A stretch of DNA of 64,000 nt from positions 62,001-126,000 of the forward strand of contig NZ_CM000961.1 in assembly GCF_000143825.1 (NCBI RefSeq). The letters run 5' to 3'. The position numbers were made by a program, and so were the translations under genes. The stretch comes from Corynebacterium genitalium ATCC 33030. Its GTDB lineage: Bacteria > Actinomycetota > Actinomycetes > Mycobacteriales > Mycobacteriaceae. Below are positions 1 through 7,644 of this stretch, one piece after another. Every line of letters begins with the position of its first letter. Position 1 is the stretch's first letter. The notes beneath the pieces were generated by a model. It ran no database searches, had not been told where the DNA came from, and was given only the letters and a program-made list of their open reading frames with translations.

Positions 1-233
1 CCCCCGGCTACGCGAAGGGCATTGGTGTGCCGGGCTGCCACGTGCACTTCATCGATGAGGACCGTACCACCGGCGGCCACGTGCTGGACTACACCGTTCA
101 TGAGGCCGTGATTGAGCTCTGCCCCGCCACGGACATCGAACTCCACCTGCCGCTGACGGCCGACTTCGCCGCGGGCAACCTCTCACCGGAGGATCTGGAC
201 CAGCAGATCCACGACACTGAGGTGAAAAGCTAA
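1..233 (+). CDS. budA: alpha-acetolactate decarboxylase, C-terminal part (5' truncated by window)
   Basis: The frame is open from base 3 and ends with TAA at 233; the start lies outside the window. The visible 76 residues contain GVPGCHVHFIDEDRTTGGHV, which matches the acetolactate decarboxylase core GxHxHF..DDR..GGHV, where the histidines are zinc ligands in the family. The family converts 2-acetolactate to acetoin in the cytoplasm. In this copy a Cys sits where the usual Tyr precedes the first His (GCHVH rather than GYHLH). No partner gene is visible. Confidence 0.85.
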   Translation, partial: PGYAKGIGVPGCHVHFIDEDRTTGGHVLDYTVHEAVIELCPATDIELHLPLTADFAAGNLSPEDLDQQIHDTEVKS

Positions 234-429
234 AGCAGCTGCCGGTGGGAGCGGAAATAAGTGAAGGGATCCCTTCCGATGCTTCGGTTCTAGGACCGGT
301 ATTCGGACGTGACCCCTTCGGCTGGAGCTATCCAAAGGGCCAATACGGCCCCTGTGCTCTCTCAACATAAGATAATAGATCGGTAGTCGAGGAAAATCAA
401 GAGACGCATCGGTTCGAAGGGGAAATCGG

Positions 430-1236
430 ATGCACGGCAGTGAGCACGGCAAGCTAGTTCTGAGCGCGCTTAGTGAAGAGCGCACTGCGAAGTATTTGGC
501 TCAGACGGGAAACAACGCTGATCGGGCTTTGAGTTTGTACAAGTGGGATTCGAGACTATCTGCCGCGATGTGGAGTTTGATTTCGCTTTTCGAGGTCGTT
601 TTAAGGAACAAGCTTTGCGATGCAATTGATGCTTGGAGCGATTCAGTCACTCCCCCTAGCAATAAGCAGTGGATCAAGGAGCCGAAGGACAATGTTCGTG
701 AGCCGCTTTCCAAAGTGAGCGCGTCCATTGCTAACTCAGCTAAAGGCAAGGCAGCGAAAGCCAAGGAGCTACGCGATAGTGGTGAAGGCCTAATTGGAGG
801 GCAACATCCCCGCATGGGGGAGCCAATTACGCGGGATGACCTGATTGCTCAGGTGACCCTGACTCAGTGGAAGGAAAACTTCTTCTACCGCTCCCCCGAA
901 ACGCAGCCGGACGGGGAAGTCAAGTTCTTTCCGGATGAGACTCGATACAACGATCTCACAAGGGTCTACGAGGCCATTACTGAGCCGGCGCTTTCTGCGG
1001 GCCCCAGACCGATTGATCCCGATCGAGCAAGTTTCTTGATGCACCGGATCAACTTGCTTAGGAACCGGATCGGCCACCAAGAGTCCCTAATTGACATTGA
1101 CTGCGGTAGATTGCGAAAGGAAATCTTTGAACTTCTCAATTGTCTTGATCCGGCCGTGCTCGAGCACTACTCTTCCAACGACCCGATCCCCGGAATCTTG
1201 AGGGACGACCCAAGGAAAAGGAGAGCTTCCAGCTAG
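430..1236 (+). CDS. Abi-like protein with HEPN-type motif
   Basis: 268 residues. The N-terminal part (about 35-65, ALSLYKWDSRLSAAMWSLIS then FEVVLRNKL) and the C-terminal HRINLLRNRIGHQESL fit the Abi-like family common in actinobacteria, which is related to AbiD/AbiF. The RNRIGH segment is an RX4H motif of the kind HEPN ribonucleases use for RNA cleavage. The gene stands alone, is visibly A+T-richer than its neighbours, and its 3' end overlaps the convergent PH-domain gene by 4 bases. A role in abortive infection or as a toxin is inferred from the family. No antitoxin gene is visible next to it. Confidence 0.7.
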   Translation: MHGSEHGKLVLSALSEERTAKYLAQTGNNADRALSLYKWDSRLSAAMWSLISLFEVVLRNKLCDAIDAWSDSVTPPSNKQWIKEPKDNVREPLSKVSASIANSAKGKAAKAKELRDSGEGLIGGQHPRMGEPITRDDLIAQVTLTQWKENFFYRSPETQPDGEVKFFPDETRYNDLTRVYEAITEPALSAGPRPIDPDRASFLMHRINLLRNRIGHQESLIDIDCGRLRKEIFELLNCLDPAVLEHYSSNDPIPGILRDDPRKRRASS

Positions 1237-1670
1237 AGCAACTGCCGGCGGATGAGCTCCTCCACCCGCTTGGAGCGCCCCACATCGGGGAAGTACACCG
1301 GCTGCGCGTAACCGAACACAGCGATGCTCATTCCTCCGCGGTAGCGCCGGGCACCGCGGATCTGCGCCAACGGGATCGACTCGGTCCGGCCGCGGCCGAT
1401 GTAGAGGACACGCTTGTTAGTCACCACGAAGCGTTGCCGGCGCGAGCGCACGAGCGGAAACACAAACCGCCACAGGGCGAGCACCGCCCACACCGCCACG
1501 GCACCGTTGCGGAAAGCTACATCCACCCTGTTGACGTCCATCCATCCGATTGCCATCCACGACAGGGCGGTGATGACGATCAGCTCGAGGAAGGGGAACA
1601 CCAGCGTCGTCATCGGCGGCGCCATGTCCGCCAGGACGACTTCTCCCCTACCGAGCTTGATCTTGGACAC
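1233..1670 (-). CDS. PH-domain membrane protein
   Basis: 145 residues with a GTG start. Two hydrophobic segments (about residues 22-44 and 53-70) are followed by a bacterial PH (bPH2-like) segment: RRQRFVVTNKRVLYIGRG, ESIPLAQIRGARRYRGG and GYAQPVYFPDVGRSKRVEELI. This is the usual layout of small actinobacterial PH-domain proteins. It lies 10 bases downstream of birA on the same strand, so the two are probably co-transcribed. The exact function is unknown. Confidence 0.75.
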   Translation of the reverse strand: MSKIKLGRGEVVLADMAPPMTTLVFPFLELIVITALSWMAIGWMDVNRVDVAFRNGAVAVWAVLALWRFVFPLVRSRRQRFVVTNKRVLYIGRGRTESIPLAQIRGARRYRGGMSIAVFGYAQPVYFPDVGRSKRVEELIRRQLL

Positions 1671-1680
1671 GTCAGGGAGT

Positions 1681-2412
1681 TTAGTTGGCGGGTCGCAGGT
1701 GAGTCACGTCGCCAGTCGAGTAGCTCACCCCATCCACGACTACTTCGCCATGCTTATCGACGTCGTCGACGACCCCTTCCACGTCACCCTGCGCCGTCGA
1801 CAAGCGAACGCGTTGGCCGATGGTGGCCGAGACTGCCCTGTAATCACCTAGAAGCACCGCGTCGCGATTCTGCCACTGGGTGAGCCGCTCGCCGAGCGCG
1901 CGCAGCAGGTCGATGACAAATGAGTCCCACTCAATAGTGATGCCTTCGAGGTTGAGCGCCGTGGACCAGTCCGTGGGCAGATCCTCCGCACGCCACGCGA
2001 TGTTGAGGCCAAGGCCCATGACCAGCATGGTGTTGTCGCCGTTTACGTCGATCTCTCCGAGGATGCCGCAGAACTTCTTGCCGTTCAGTAGGACATCGTT
2101 GGGCCACTTGAGCTGGGCGTTCGGTATGATATCCGTCACGGCCAGGCCGGTAGCTAGGCTGGCGAGGCCGACATCCTCGACGTGCTTCAGTTCCACCGCG
2201 ACCGACATGAGCAGGCTCGCTCCCGCCGGCGCCTCCCATACCCGGCCGAGCCGGCCCTTGCCGCCCGTCTGCCGGTCCGCGATGAGCACGTGGCCCGGCT
2301 CCCCCGACGCCAGCAGCTCTGTATTCGTCGAGGATGCTGTCTCCACATGGCGCACGTCGCTCCAGTACTCGGCGACCTCGGATTCAATGCGGGCAATGTC
2401 CTGAACTGTCAT
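1681..2412 (-). CDS. birA: biotin--[acetyl-CoA-carboxylase] ligase BirA
   Basis: 243 residues from ATG at 2412 (MTVQDIAR). The frame is open further upstream to 2484, but that stretch does not resemble BirA. Visible motifs are SSTNTELL, the biotinyl-AMP loop TGGKGRLGRVW (family consensus GRGRxGRxW), LKWPNDVLLNGKKFCGIL and MGLGLNIAW, with a C-terminal SH3-like part. There is no N-terminal DNA-binding domain, so this is the monofunctional ligase. It charges the biotin carrier, here the AccBC product encoded at 46.7 kb. A degraded copy of its N-terminal region lies at 5041-5120. Confidence 0.92.
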   Translation of the reverse strand: MTVQDIARIESEVAEYWSDVRHVETASSTNTELLASGEPGHVLIADRQTGGKGRLGRVWEAPAGASLLMSVAVELKHVEDVGLASLATGLAVTDIIPNAQLKWPNDVLLNGKKFCGILGEIDVNGDNTMLVMGLGLNIAWRAEDLPTDWSTALNLEGITIEWDSFVIDLLRALGERLTQWQNRDAVLLGDYRAVSATIGQRVRLSTAQGDVEGVVDDVDKHGEVVVDGVSYSTGDVTHLRPAN

Positions 2413-2557
2413 GGGGTCCAGAGTATCGGGACATCGAGGTAACGCGCGCAGCATCACCACCGCACCCAGGAAGTTCAACGGCAATAGACGCTCCGCCGAC
2501 TCCGCACTGCGGAGTTCCTGCGGTTTTGCACCCGCTCCGCAACCCCGCCGCTGGACT

Positions 2558-2563
2558 TACACT
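2558..2563 (+). promoter_or_regulatory. -10 element for leaderless DUF488 gene
   Basis: TACACT ends 7 bases before the ATG at 2571, and no purine-rich ribosome site lies between them. This is the spacing expected when transcription starts at the start codon itself. Inferred from sequence only. Confidence 0.4.
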
Positions 2564-2570
2564 GGGCGCC

Positions 2571-3005
2571 ATGTCGGACATGAAGCTGTTCACTGTCGGT
2601 TATTCGAAAAAGAGCGCCGAGGAGTTCTTCGACTTGTTGCGCGACAACGGCGTGAAGCGGGTGGTGGACATCCGCCGGCACAACACGAACCAGCTCGCTG
2701 GCTTCACCAAACAGGACGACCTCGCGTGGTTCCTCGATGTCATTGTGGGCATCGACTACGAGCACGTCTTGGAGCTCGCCCCGAGTGAGGAGCTCATGCA
2801 CGCCTACCGCAAGGAGGGTCTGCCTTTCGACGAGTTCGCCGAGAAGCTCCGCAAGCAATTCGACGACCGCAAGATGCCCACCAAGGCGACGTTCGACTGT
2901 GCGGCGCTGCTGTGCTCGGAGGCGGACCCGTCCACATGCCACCGACTCGTTGCGGCGGAATACCTGGCGGAGAAATGGTCCGGGGTGGAAGTCATCCACC
3001 TATAG
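2571..3005 (+). CDS. DUF488 family protein
   Basis: 144 residues. The start at MSDMKLFTVGYSKKSAEEFF was chosen because the family begins with the (F/Y)TVGYS strand; the long in-frame extension upstream runs antisense to birA and looks non-coding. VKRVVDIRRHNTN and ALLCSEADPSTCHR match the DUF488 motifs, where the family has DxR and a conserved Cys-His pair. The biochemical role is not established. The gene is divergent from birA and lies just before the arsenic cassette. Confidence 0.8.
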   Translation: MSDMKLFTVGYSKKSAEEFFDLLRDNGVKRVVDIRRHNTNQLAGFTKQDDLAWFLDVIVGIDYEHVLELAPSEELMHAYRKEGLPFDEFAEKLRKQFDDRKMPTKATFDCAALLCSEADPSTCHRLVAAEYLAEKWSGVEVIHL

Positions 3006-3028
3006 CGGACCGCTGACGGGCAGCTCCG

Positions 3029-3451
3029 TCACTCGCCGAGCACGTCAGCAATCAGCCCACGCACCTTCGCGTCGATGTCGTCGCGGACCAGCCGCATTCG
3101 CTCCATGCCCTCAATTCCGCGTGTCGACGGCTCATCCGTCACCCACCGCTCCATCGTCCCGCGGGCATCATCGGGCAGGTCCAGCTGCGCTTCCTCACCG
3201 ATGACCACAACACGGTCTGCAGTGCGGAGGATCTCCGGGTCAACCGCCTTCGGGTGCCCGTCGGACATGTCCGCGCCGACCTCTTCCAGCGAGGCGGCAG
3301 ATTCCGCGTTGATCGACGTTCCGGGTTCGGTGCCGGCCGAGTGGATTTCAAGCCGCTTCCCCGCGTGCTTTTCCGCCAAAGCAGCAGCCATTTGGGATTT
3401 CCCGCCATTGCGGACGCAGACGAACAGGATCTTTGGAGTAGGTGACATCAT
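3029..3451 (-). CDS. arsC: arsenate reductase / arsenate-mycothiol transferase (LMW phosphatase fold)
   Basis: 140 residues. The N-terminal P-loop [15 protein letters not shown] replaces the phosphatase CX5R(S/T) signature in the way seen in the corynebacterial mycothiol-dependent ArsC enzymes. HSAGTEPG and a late W-V-TDEPS segment also fit that fold. In that family arsenate is conjugated to mycothiol and then released as arsenite by mycoredoxin. The gene lies 9 bases downstream of the Acr3 pump gene on the same strand, so it is probably in one operon. Confidence 0.85.
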   Translation of the reverse strand: MMSPTPKILFVCVRNGGKSQMAAALAEKHAGKRLEIHSAGTEPGTSINAESAASLEEVGADMSDGHPKAVDPEILRTADRVVVIGEEAQLDLPDDARGTMERWVTDEPSTRGIEGMERMRLVRDDIDAKVRGLIADVLGE

Positions 3452-3460
3452 GCTTCCTTT

Positions 3461-4582
3461 CTATGCCGGTGAACTCACTGCTGATGCACGTTCGGGCGAC
3501 AACTGCCGCTCAGGCAGGGTCGGGTCACCGGGGAAGAGCTTCGGGCCGATGCCCCGCATGACGTAGACCAGGCCCACCAAGATCGGGATCTCAATGAGTG
3601 GCCCGATCGTACCGGCGAGCGCCTCGGCTGACTCGGCGCCGAATGTTCCGATGGCCACCGCGATAGCCAGCTCGAAGTTATTGCCCGCCGCGGTGAACGC
3701 CACTGACGCGGACTGCGCGTACCCCATCCCTGAGATCTTGGACACGATGAGGCCCAGCGTGAACATGCCCACGAAGTAGATCAGCAACGGCACCGCCACT
3801 CGGGCCACCGTCCAAGGACGGGCGATGATCTGGTCTCCTTGCAGGGAGAACAGCAGCACGATGGTGTACAGCAGACCGATCAGCGCGAGCGGGGAGATCG
3901 CCGGGAGGAATGTCTCTTCGTACCAGTCCCGGCCCTTGGCCTTCTCACCGATGATCCGGGAGACAACGCCTGCGAGCAGCGGTATGCCCAAGAAGACTAA
4001 GACGGAGGTCACGATCGCCCAGAAGGAGAAGTTCACCGACGTGGTGGACAGTCCCAGCCAGTTGGGCAGGATCTGCAGGTAGAACCACCCCAGCACACCG
4101 AACATGAGCACCTGGAAGACCGAGTTGATGGCCACCAGCACAGCGGTGGCTTCACGGTCCGCGCACGACAGGTCCGACCACACGAGCACCATGGCGATGC
4201 AGCGGGCAAGGCCCACGATGATCAAACCGGTGCGAAGTGCGGGCTCATCGGGCAGGAAGATCCACGCGAGGGCGAACATGACCGCAGGGCCGACGACCCA
4301 GTTGAGGACGATGGAGACCGCCATCAACCGTTTATCGGTGGCGATCTCCTTCGTCTTGTCGTACCGCACCTTGGCCAACGGCGGGTACATCATCACCAGC
4401 AGCCCCAGCGCGATCGGAAGCGATATTCCACCGACTTCCATGCTTTGTAAGGCTCCACTCAAACCTGGGAACCAGTTGCCCAGCCCCAGCCCCAGCGCCA
4501 TGGCAAGAAGGATCCAGACCGGCAGGAATCGGTCGAGGAATGACATGCGGGCGGGTTCCTGCGCCGCGACCGGCTCAGACAT
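3461..4582 (-). CDS. acr3: arsenite efflux permease Acr3 (ArsB type)
   Basis: 373 residues with about ten hydrophobic segments. SFLDRFLPVWILLAMALGLG, GLARCIAMVLVWSDLSCADRE and FTAAGNNFELAIAVAIGTFG are hallmark stretches of the Acr3 (BASS superfamily) arsenite carriers; the Cys in the ARCIAMV helix is the one the family needs for arsenite. It pumps As(III) across the cytoplasmic membrane. It is the first gene of the acr3-arsC operon and is divergent from arsR. Confidence 0.92.
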   Translation of the reverse strand: MSEPVAAQEPARMSFLDRFLPVWILLAMALGLGLGNWFPGLSGALQSMEVGGISLPIALGLLVMMYPPLAKVRYDKTKEIATDKRLMAVSIVLNWVVGPAVMFALAWIFLPDEPALRTGLIIVGLARCIAMVLVWSDLSCADREATAVLVAINSVFQVLMFGVLGWFYLQILPNWLGLSTTSVNFSFWAIVTSVLVFLGIPLLAGVVSRIIGEKAKGRDWYEETFLPAISPLALIGLLYTIVLLFSLQGDQIIARPWTVARVAVPLLIYFVGMFTLGLIVSKISGMGYAQSASVAFTAAGNNFELAIAVAIGTFGAESAEALAGTIGPLIEIPILVGLVYVMRGIGPKLFPGDPTLPERQLSPERASAVSSPA

Positions 4583-4605
4583 AGATCACCTTTCGTATCG
4601 ACGAC

Positions 4606-4650
4606 TATCAATATAAAACATTAAGACTGTTATAGATGCCTGTCAATATG
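4606..4650. promoter_or_regulatory. ars intergenic operator: paired TCAATAT boxes
   Basis: The heptamer TCAATAT occurs at 4608-4614 and again at 4643-4649 in direct orientation, in an A+T-rich stretch between the divergent acr3 (start 4582) and arsR (start 4665). SmtB/ArsR repressors bind AT-rich repeats of this kind overlapping such promoters. Assignment as the ArsR operator is inference. Confidence 0.5.
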
Positions 4651-4664
4651 AAATAGTGGGAATC

Positions 4665-5006
4665 ATGGCCGCCCCGAATACCCCTCCGACAGCATCCACC
4701 TGCTGCTCCCTAAGCGCCGGGTTGCTCACCCACGCAGAAGCCGACCGGTACGCCCAGCTCTTCAAAGTGCTCGCCGACCCCGCCCGCCTGCGTCTCCTCT
4801 CCCAACTCGCCGAAGACGGCTGCGGGCCCATCAGCGTCTCCGAGCTTGCCGCGCAATCCGGCCTGAGCCAACCCACAGTCTCCCACCACCTGAAGAAGCT
4901 CACCGACGCCGGCTTACTGACCAAAACTCGGCAGGGCCGCACAGTCACGCACCAAGTTCTCCCCGGGACCTTCGCAGAACTGCGCACGGTGTTGCAGATG
5001 GATTAG
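4665..5006 (+). CDS. arsR: arsenic-responsive repressor ArsR
   Basis: 113 residues from ATG 4665; a GTG at 4656 is in frame but overlaps the likely ribosome site. A winged helix is visible (FKVLADPARLRLLSQLAE, then SVSELAAQSGLSQPTVSHHL). Cysteines at 13, 14 and 53 reproduce the spacing of the As(III) site described for C. glutamicum ArsR (two adjacent N-terminal Cys plus one about 40 residues later), not the ELCVCDL-type site of E. coli. It should repress acr3-arsC and itself until arsenite binds. Confidence 0.88.
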   Translation: MAAPNTPPTASTCCSLSAGLLTHAEADRYAQLFKVLADPARLRLLSQLAEDGCGPISVSELAAQSGLSQPTVSHHLKKLTDAGLLTKTRQGRTVTHQVLPGTFAELRTVLQMD

Positions 5007-5034
5007 CGCGGGCGCACAGATCGCCAACGCCGGT

Positions 5035-5120
5035 TTTCTCGTCCGGGATGAGCACCTGGCCCGCTCCCCCAAGGCGAACCGCTCCGTGTTCGCCGAGGTG
5101 GCCTCTTCCACGTGGCACCA
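5035..5120 (-). pseudogene. degraded fragment of birA (N-terminal region)
   Basis: Read on the minus strand this gives HVEEATSANTERFALGER and, after a one-base frameshift, QVLIPDEKTG. The intact BirA has HVETASSTNTELLASGEPGH then VLIADRQTG at the same place. At the DNA level, 5041 onward aligns with 2275 onward over roughly 80 bases with most positions identical and one deletion. Orientation is the same as the intact gene 2.7 kb away. The two copies bracket the DUF488 gene and the ars cassette. Confidence 0.8.
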
Positions 5121-5213
5121 GACCCCAAGACTCAGCGAGATTTTCAGCCGGGGATTCTGGTTGTTGATCGGTTCTGGGGTAGAGGGTTTGGGGGCGAATT
5201 GGCCGGAGTTGGC

Positions 5214-7115
5214 TTAAACCCTGTCACCAGTAAAATCAGATTGGCCATGCTGAGCTTGCAGCAGCGCCTCACGAAGTTCGGCATCGACCGCGTAAATCCC
5301 CATCCCGCGGACACCCCGAGTCAACAGGACGTTGAGCTGGTTCCGCAGGAGTTCTTCGCTGACATCGAGCTTTTTGACTTCGTCGTCGACGATCATCGTG
5401 CGTTTGCTAACGACATTCGGATTCTTACTCGCACTGGAGTCGAAGACAATCTCACCATTCCGGAATTTGACTGATGGACCGAGGATGACTCCGGCATAGT
5501 TCAGATCGAAACCCTGGACCGTGAAGATCGAACCCACCTCATCCACAGTCGTCTGACGTTCAGCCCATGAAACTGCCTTTTCCGCACGGGAGTAGTTCCC
5601 TTGGTTGTTCCAGGGCAAACGGAAGTCGCCGATCGTGACATCCCACGTGTCGCTATTCTCTGGCCGCGTTTTACCGGACGAGAACTTCCAGTCGTACGTG
5701 GCGATCAAACGGCTCAGCCCCTTTTGCACTTCCGACTCATTACCCGGATCAGCTTTCGACTTGACTGCTCGGTGAAGCTCTTCGGGAGATTCGAAGATGT
5801 CGATCTCATAGTGGTCGTTTAAGGGCAGAGGCCGCACCTTGCCATCATCGACAATTGCCCGGATCCAATCCTCCGCTGGCCCCGCTGAATCAATCCGCAT
5901 CTGCTGAGTCAGATTGATGGTGTTCTCCTCCCCCGCGCGGGCACGGAGTTCTTCCAATTGCTCGGTCGTCCAGTACTGGTTACCCGCAAGTACTTGCTGC
6001 GGATCGAAGACAGCCACGACAACATCTGCCAGTTCAAGAATGTCCTTCAGCATGTGCTTACCCCGGTACGACTGTTTTCCCTGAGTCCAGAGAAGGTGAG
6101 CTTCGTCGATAAGCACAACGTTCGCTCTGGTGTTGTTCTTTTGGTGCGTAGTGATGAACCTCGTCGGCTTCATCACGTGCGGCCGCTTGCGGTCGTGGAT
6201 CCCCAACTTTTCCGCTATCTGTTCATAGACCGTTACCTGTTCATCATGGTTAACCAGCAGGTACGCGCTAAAGTCCAGCTGCTCACCCAGTTCAGTGGCT
6301 CCTGCCCGTTCCTGAATAAGGTCGTAGAAGATACTGCTGAGCAGAACGGTCTTACCAGTTCCGGCTCCGCCCTGAACCAAGATGAACTCCGAACGCATTT
6401 TCTCGCGTTCAAATTCGTTTGGTGTCAGAGCATGGTCGATGGCATCGAGAATCTTCACCTTCGCGTCTACTTGCTGTTCATTGAGGCGATGAAACGGCGA
6501 CGCCTTGAAAAGGGCCGACTCTTGAATCAGCCGTTCCAATGGGAACAAAACATCGTCGTGTTTTCTCAACTTCCGCCAGATCGAGCGGAATGTATCGTCT
6601 ACGTACTCTCGCGTGAAGTAATCCGTCTGAATGTTCCGGCGTGCGTTGGTCAGCTGAACGCTTTCCGCCCCTTTCACCCCTTCCACGCTGGAGAGGTAAA
6701 GCATCAAACGGTCTTCGATGTCAAGGGTGAGTGACTTGTTGAAAAGCGTGTGACCAATGACGATGATTGTAGAATCCCTGTCCCGGAACTCATTCCACTT
6801 GGACGGTTTCAAGGCTTCGGGTTCGTTTTCCTCCTTAGGCCGGATCGCCGCGTCTAACTCTGTAACGGTCAGATCGATCTTGTCCGGATCGGATTCGAGG
6901 TGGGTTCTAGTCCTCTGGGCAATGTTGTTCGTCTCACCGACATAGACTTGGTAGGAGCCAGCGGTGTTTTGGTAGATCACGTACACGGTTGGGTATTTGA
7001 GCAGGAGCTGCCGCATCTCTTCGCTCCGCCCAGCCTCCGCAATAAAATCTTCGAGACTGTCTACGTCGTAGCGGAAGGATTTCACCACAGCTTTCTGGTT
7101 ACCTTTTAATTGCAT
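5214..7115 (-). CDS. GIY-YIG nuclease / DUF2075 superfamily 1-type helicase fusion
   Basis: 633 residues. The N-terminal GIY-YIG-like domain (about 42-140) shows TVYVIYQ...VYVGETNNIAQR and an acidic DIEDRL later. A linker is followed by a DUF2075 ATPase with Walker A GGAGTGKT (about 249-256) and Walker B VLIDEAH (about 334-340), then QQMR, FTVQGFD and LLTRG helicase-like motifs in the C-terminal half. It lies 11 bases downstream of a MazG-like gene and is probably co-transcribed with it. A role in defence or DNA processing is inferred. The gene is visibly A+T-richer than the core genes. Confidence 0.8.
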   Translation of the reverse strand: MQLKGNQKAVVKSFRYDVDSLEDFIAEAGRSEEMRQLLLKYPTVYVIYQNTAGSYQVYVGETNNIAQRTRTHLESDPDKIDLTVTELDAAIRPKEENEPEALKPSKWNEFRDRDSTIIVIGHTLFNKSLTLDIEDRLMLYLSSVEGVKGAESVQLTNARRNIQTDYFTREYVDDTFRSIWRKLRKHDDVLFPLERLIQESALFKASPFHRLNEQQVDAKVKILDAIDHALTPNEFEREKMRSEFILVQGGAGTGKTVLLSSIFYDLIQERAGATELGEQLDFSAYLLVNHDEQVTVYEQIAEKLGIHDRKRPHVMKPTRFITTHQKNNTRANVVLIDEAHLLWTQGKQSYRGKHMLKDILELADVVVAVFDPQQVLAGNQYWTTEQLEELRARAGEENTINLTQQMRIDSAGPAEDWIRAIVDDGKVRPLPLNDHYEIDIFESPEELHRAVKSKADPGNESEVQKGLSRLIATYDWKFSSGKTRPENSDTWDVTIGDFRLPWNNQGNYSRAEKAVSWAERQTTVDEVGSIFTVQGFDLNYAGVILGPSVKFRNGEIVFDSSASKNPNVVSKRTMIVDDEVKKLDVSEELLRNQLNVLLTRGVRGMGIYAVDAELREALLQAQHGQSDFTGDRV

Positions 7116-7126
7116 GGTTGCCTCCG

Positions 7127-7453
7127 CTAGTGCAGTTGGTCGTACTTATCCGAACGCCCGTAGCTTTTCTCCACAGGGTACTTTTGCTCGGAGATCTCAA
7201 GTTTCTCAGCGATGAGAGACGCAGGCGATTCCCCCAGCTTATCCGCGAGCAGGTATGCGTAAGTGAGTACATCAGCTAATTCCAGCCGAGCTTCGTTCAG
7301 ATCTTCCTTGCCCCATTGGAAGCATTCCAGCAACTCTCCTGTCTCAATGGCAATGCCGGATGCCAAATGCGCTGGAGTGTGGAATTGGCTCCAGTTGCGA
7401 GCTTCGGAAAAAGCACGTAGCTGCCCAAGCACCCGATCTTCGACGTTCTCCAC
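7127..7453 (-). CDS. MazG-like nucleotide pyrophosphohydrolase
   Basis: 108 residues of the all-alpha NTP pyrophosphohydrolase fold. AIETGELLECFQW and EARLELADVLTYAYLLADKLG carry the EXXE...EXXD metal-binding acids of the MazG/dCTPase group. WSQFHTPAHLASGIAIE is also typical of the short dCTPase/RS21-like branch. Such enzymes hydrolyse (d)NTPs to NMPs and PPi. It is the first gene of a two-gene unit with the GIY-YIG/DUF2075 protein, which suggests nucleotide depletion or sanitation as part of a joint function. Confidence 0.85.
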   Translation of the reverse strand: MENVEDRVLGQLRAFSEARNWSQFHTPAHLASGIAIETGELLECFQWGKEDLNEARLELADVLTYAYLLADKLGESPASLIAEKLEISEQKYPVEKSYGRSDKYDQLH

Positions 7454-7644
7454 CGCTCTCCTCTTAATTTCCGCCCTTTCAACTGGAACGAGCTTAACCT
7501 TTCCGAAACAGACTCGGCGCTAGCCTTTCAGGTTCTGTCTATCGCCAAATGATTTCTGCAAGCTGTTTCCGGAAAATAACTCGAATGATGTGAGAAGCTA
7601 ACAGCCAAGTTTCTATCAGAATGGCCCTGGACTAGGAGTCAGGA

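Noticed and set aside
4656..4664. GTG start three codons upstream for ArsR
   Set aside because: It overlaps the GTGGGA ribosome site for ATG 4665, and the Cys spacing to known ArsR does not require it.
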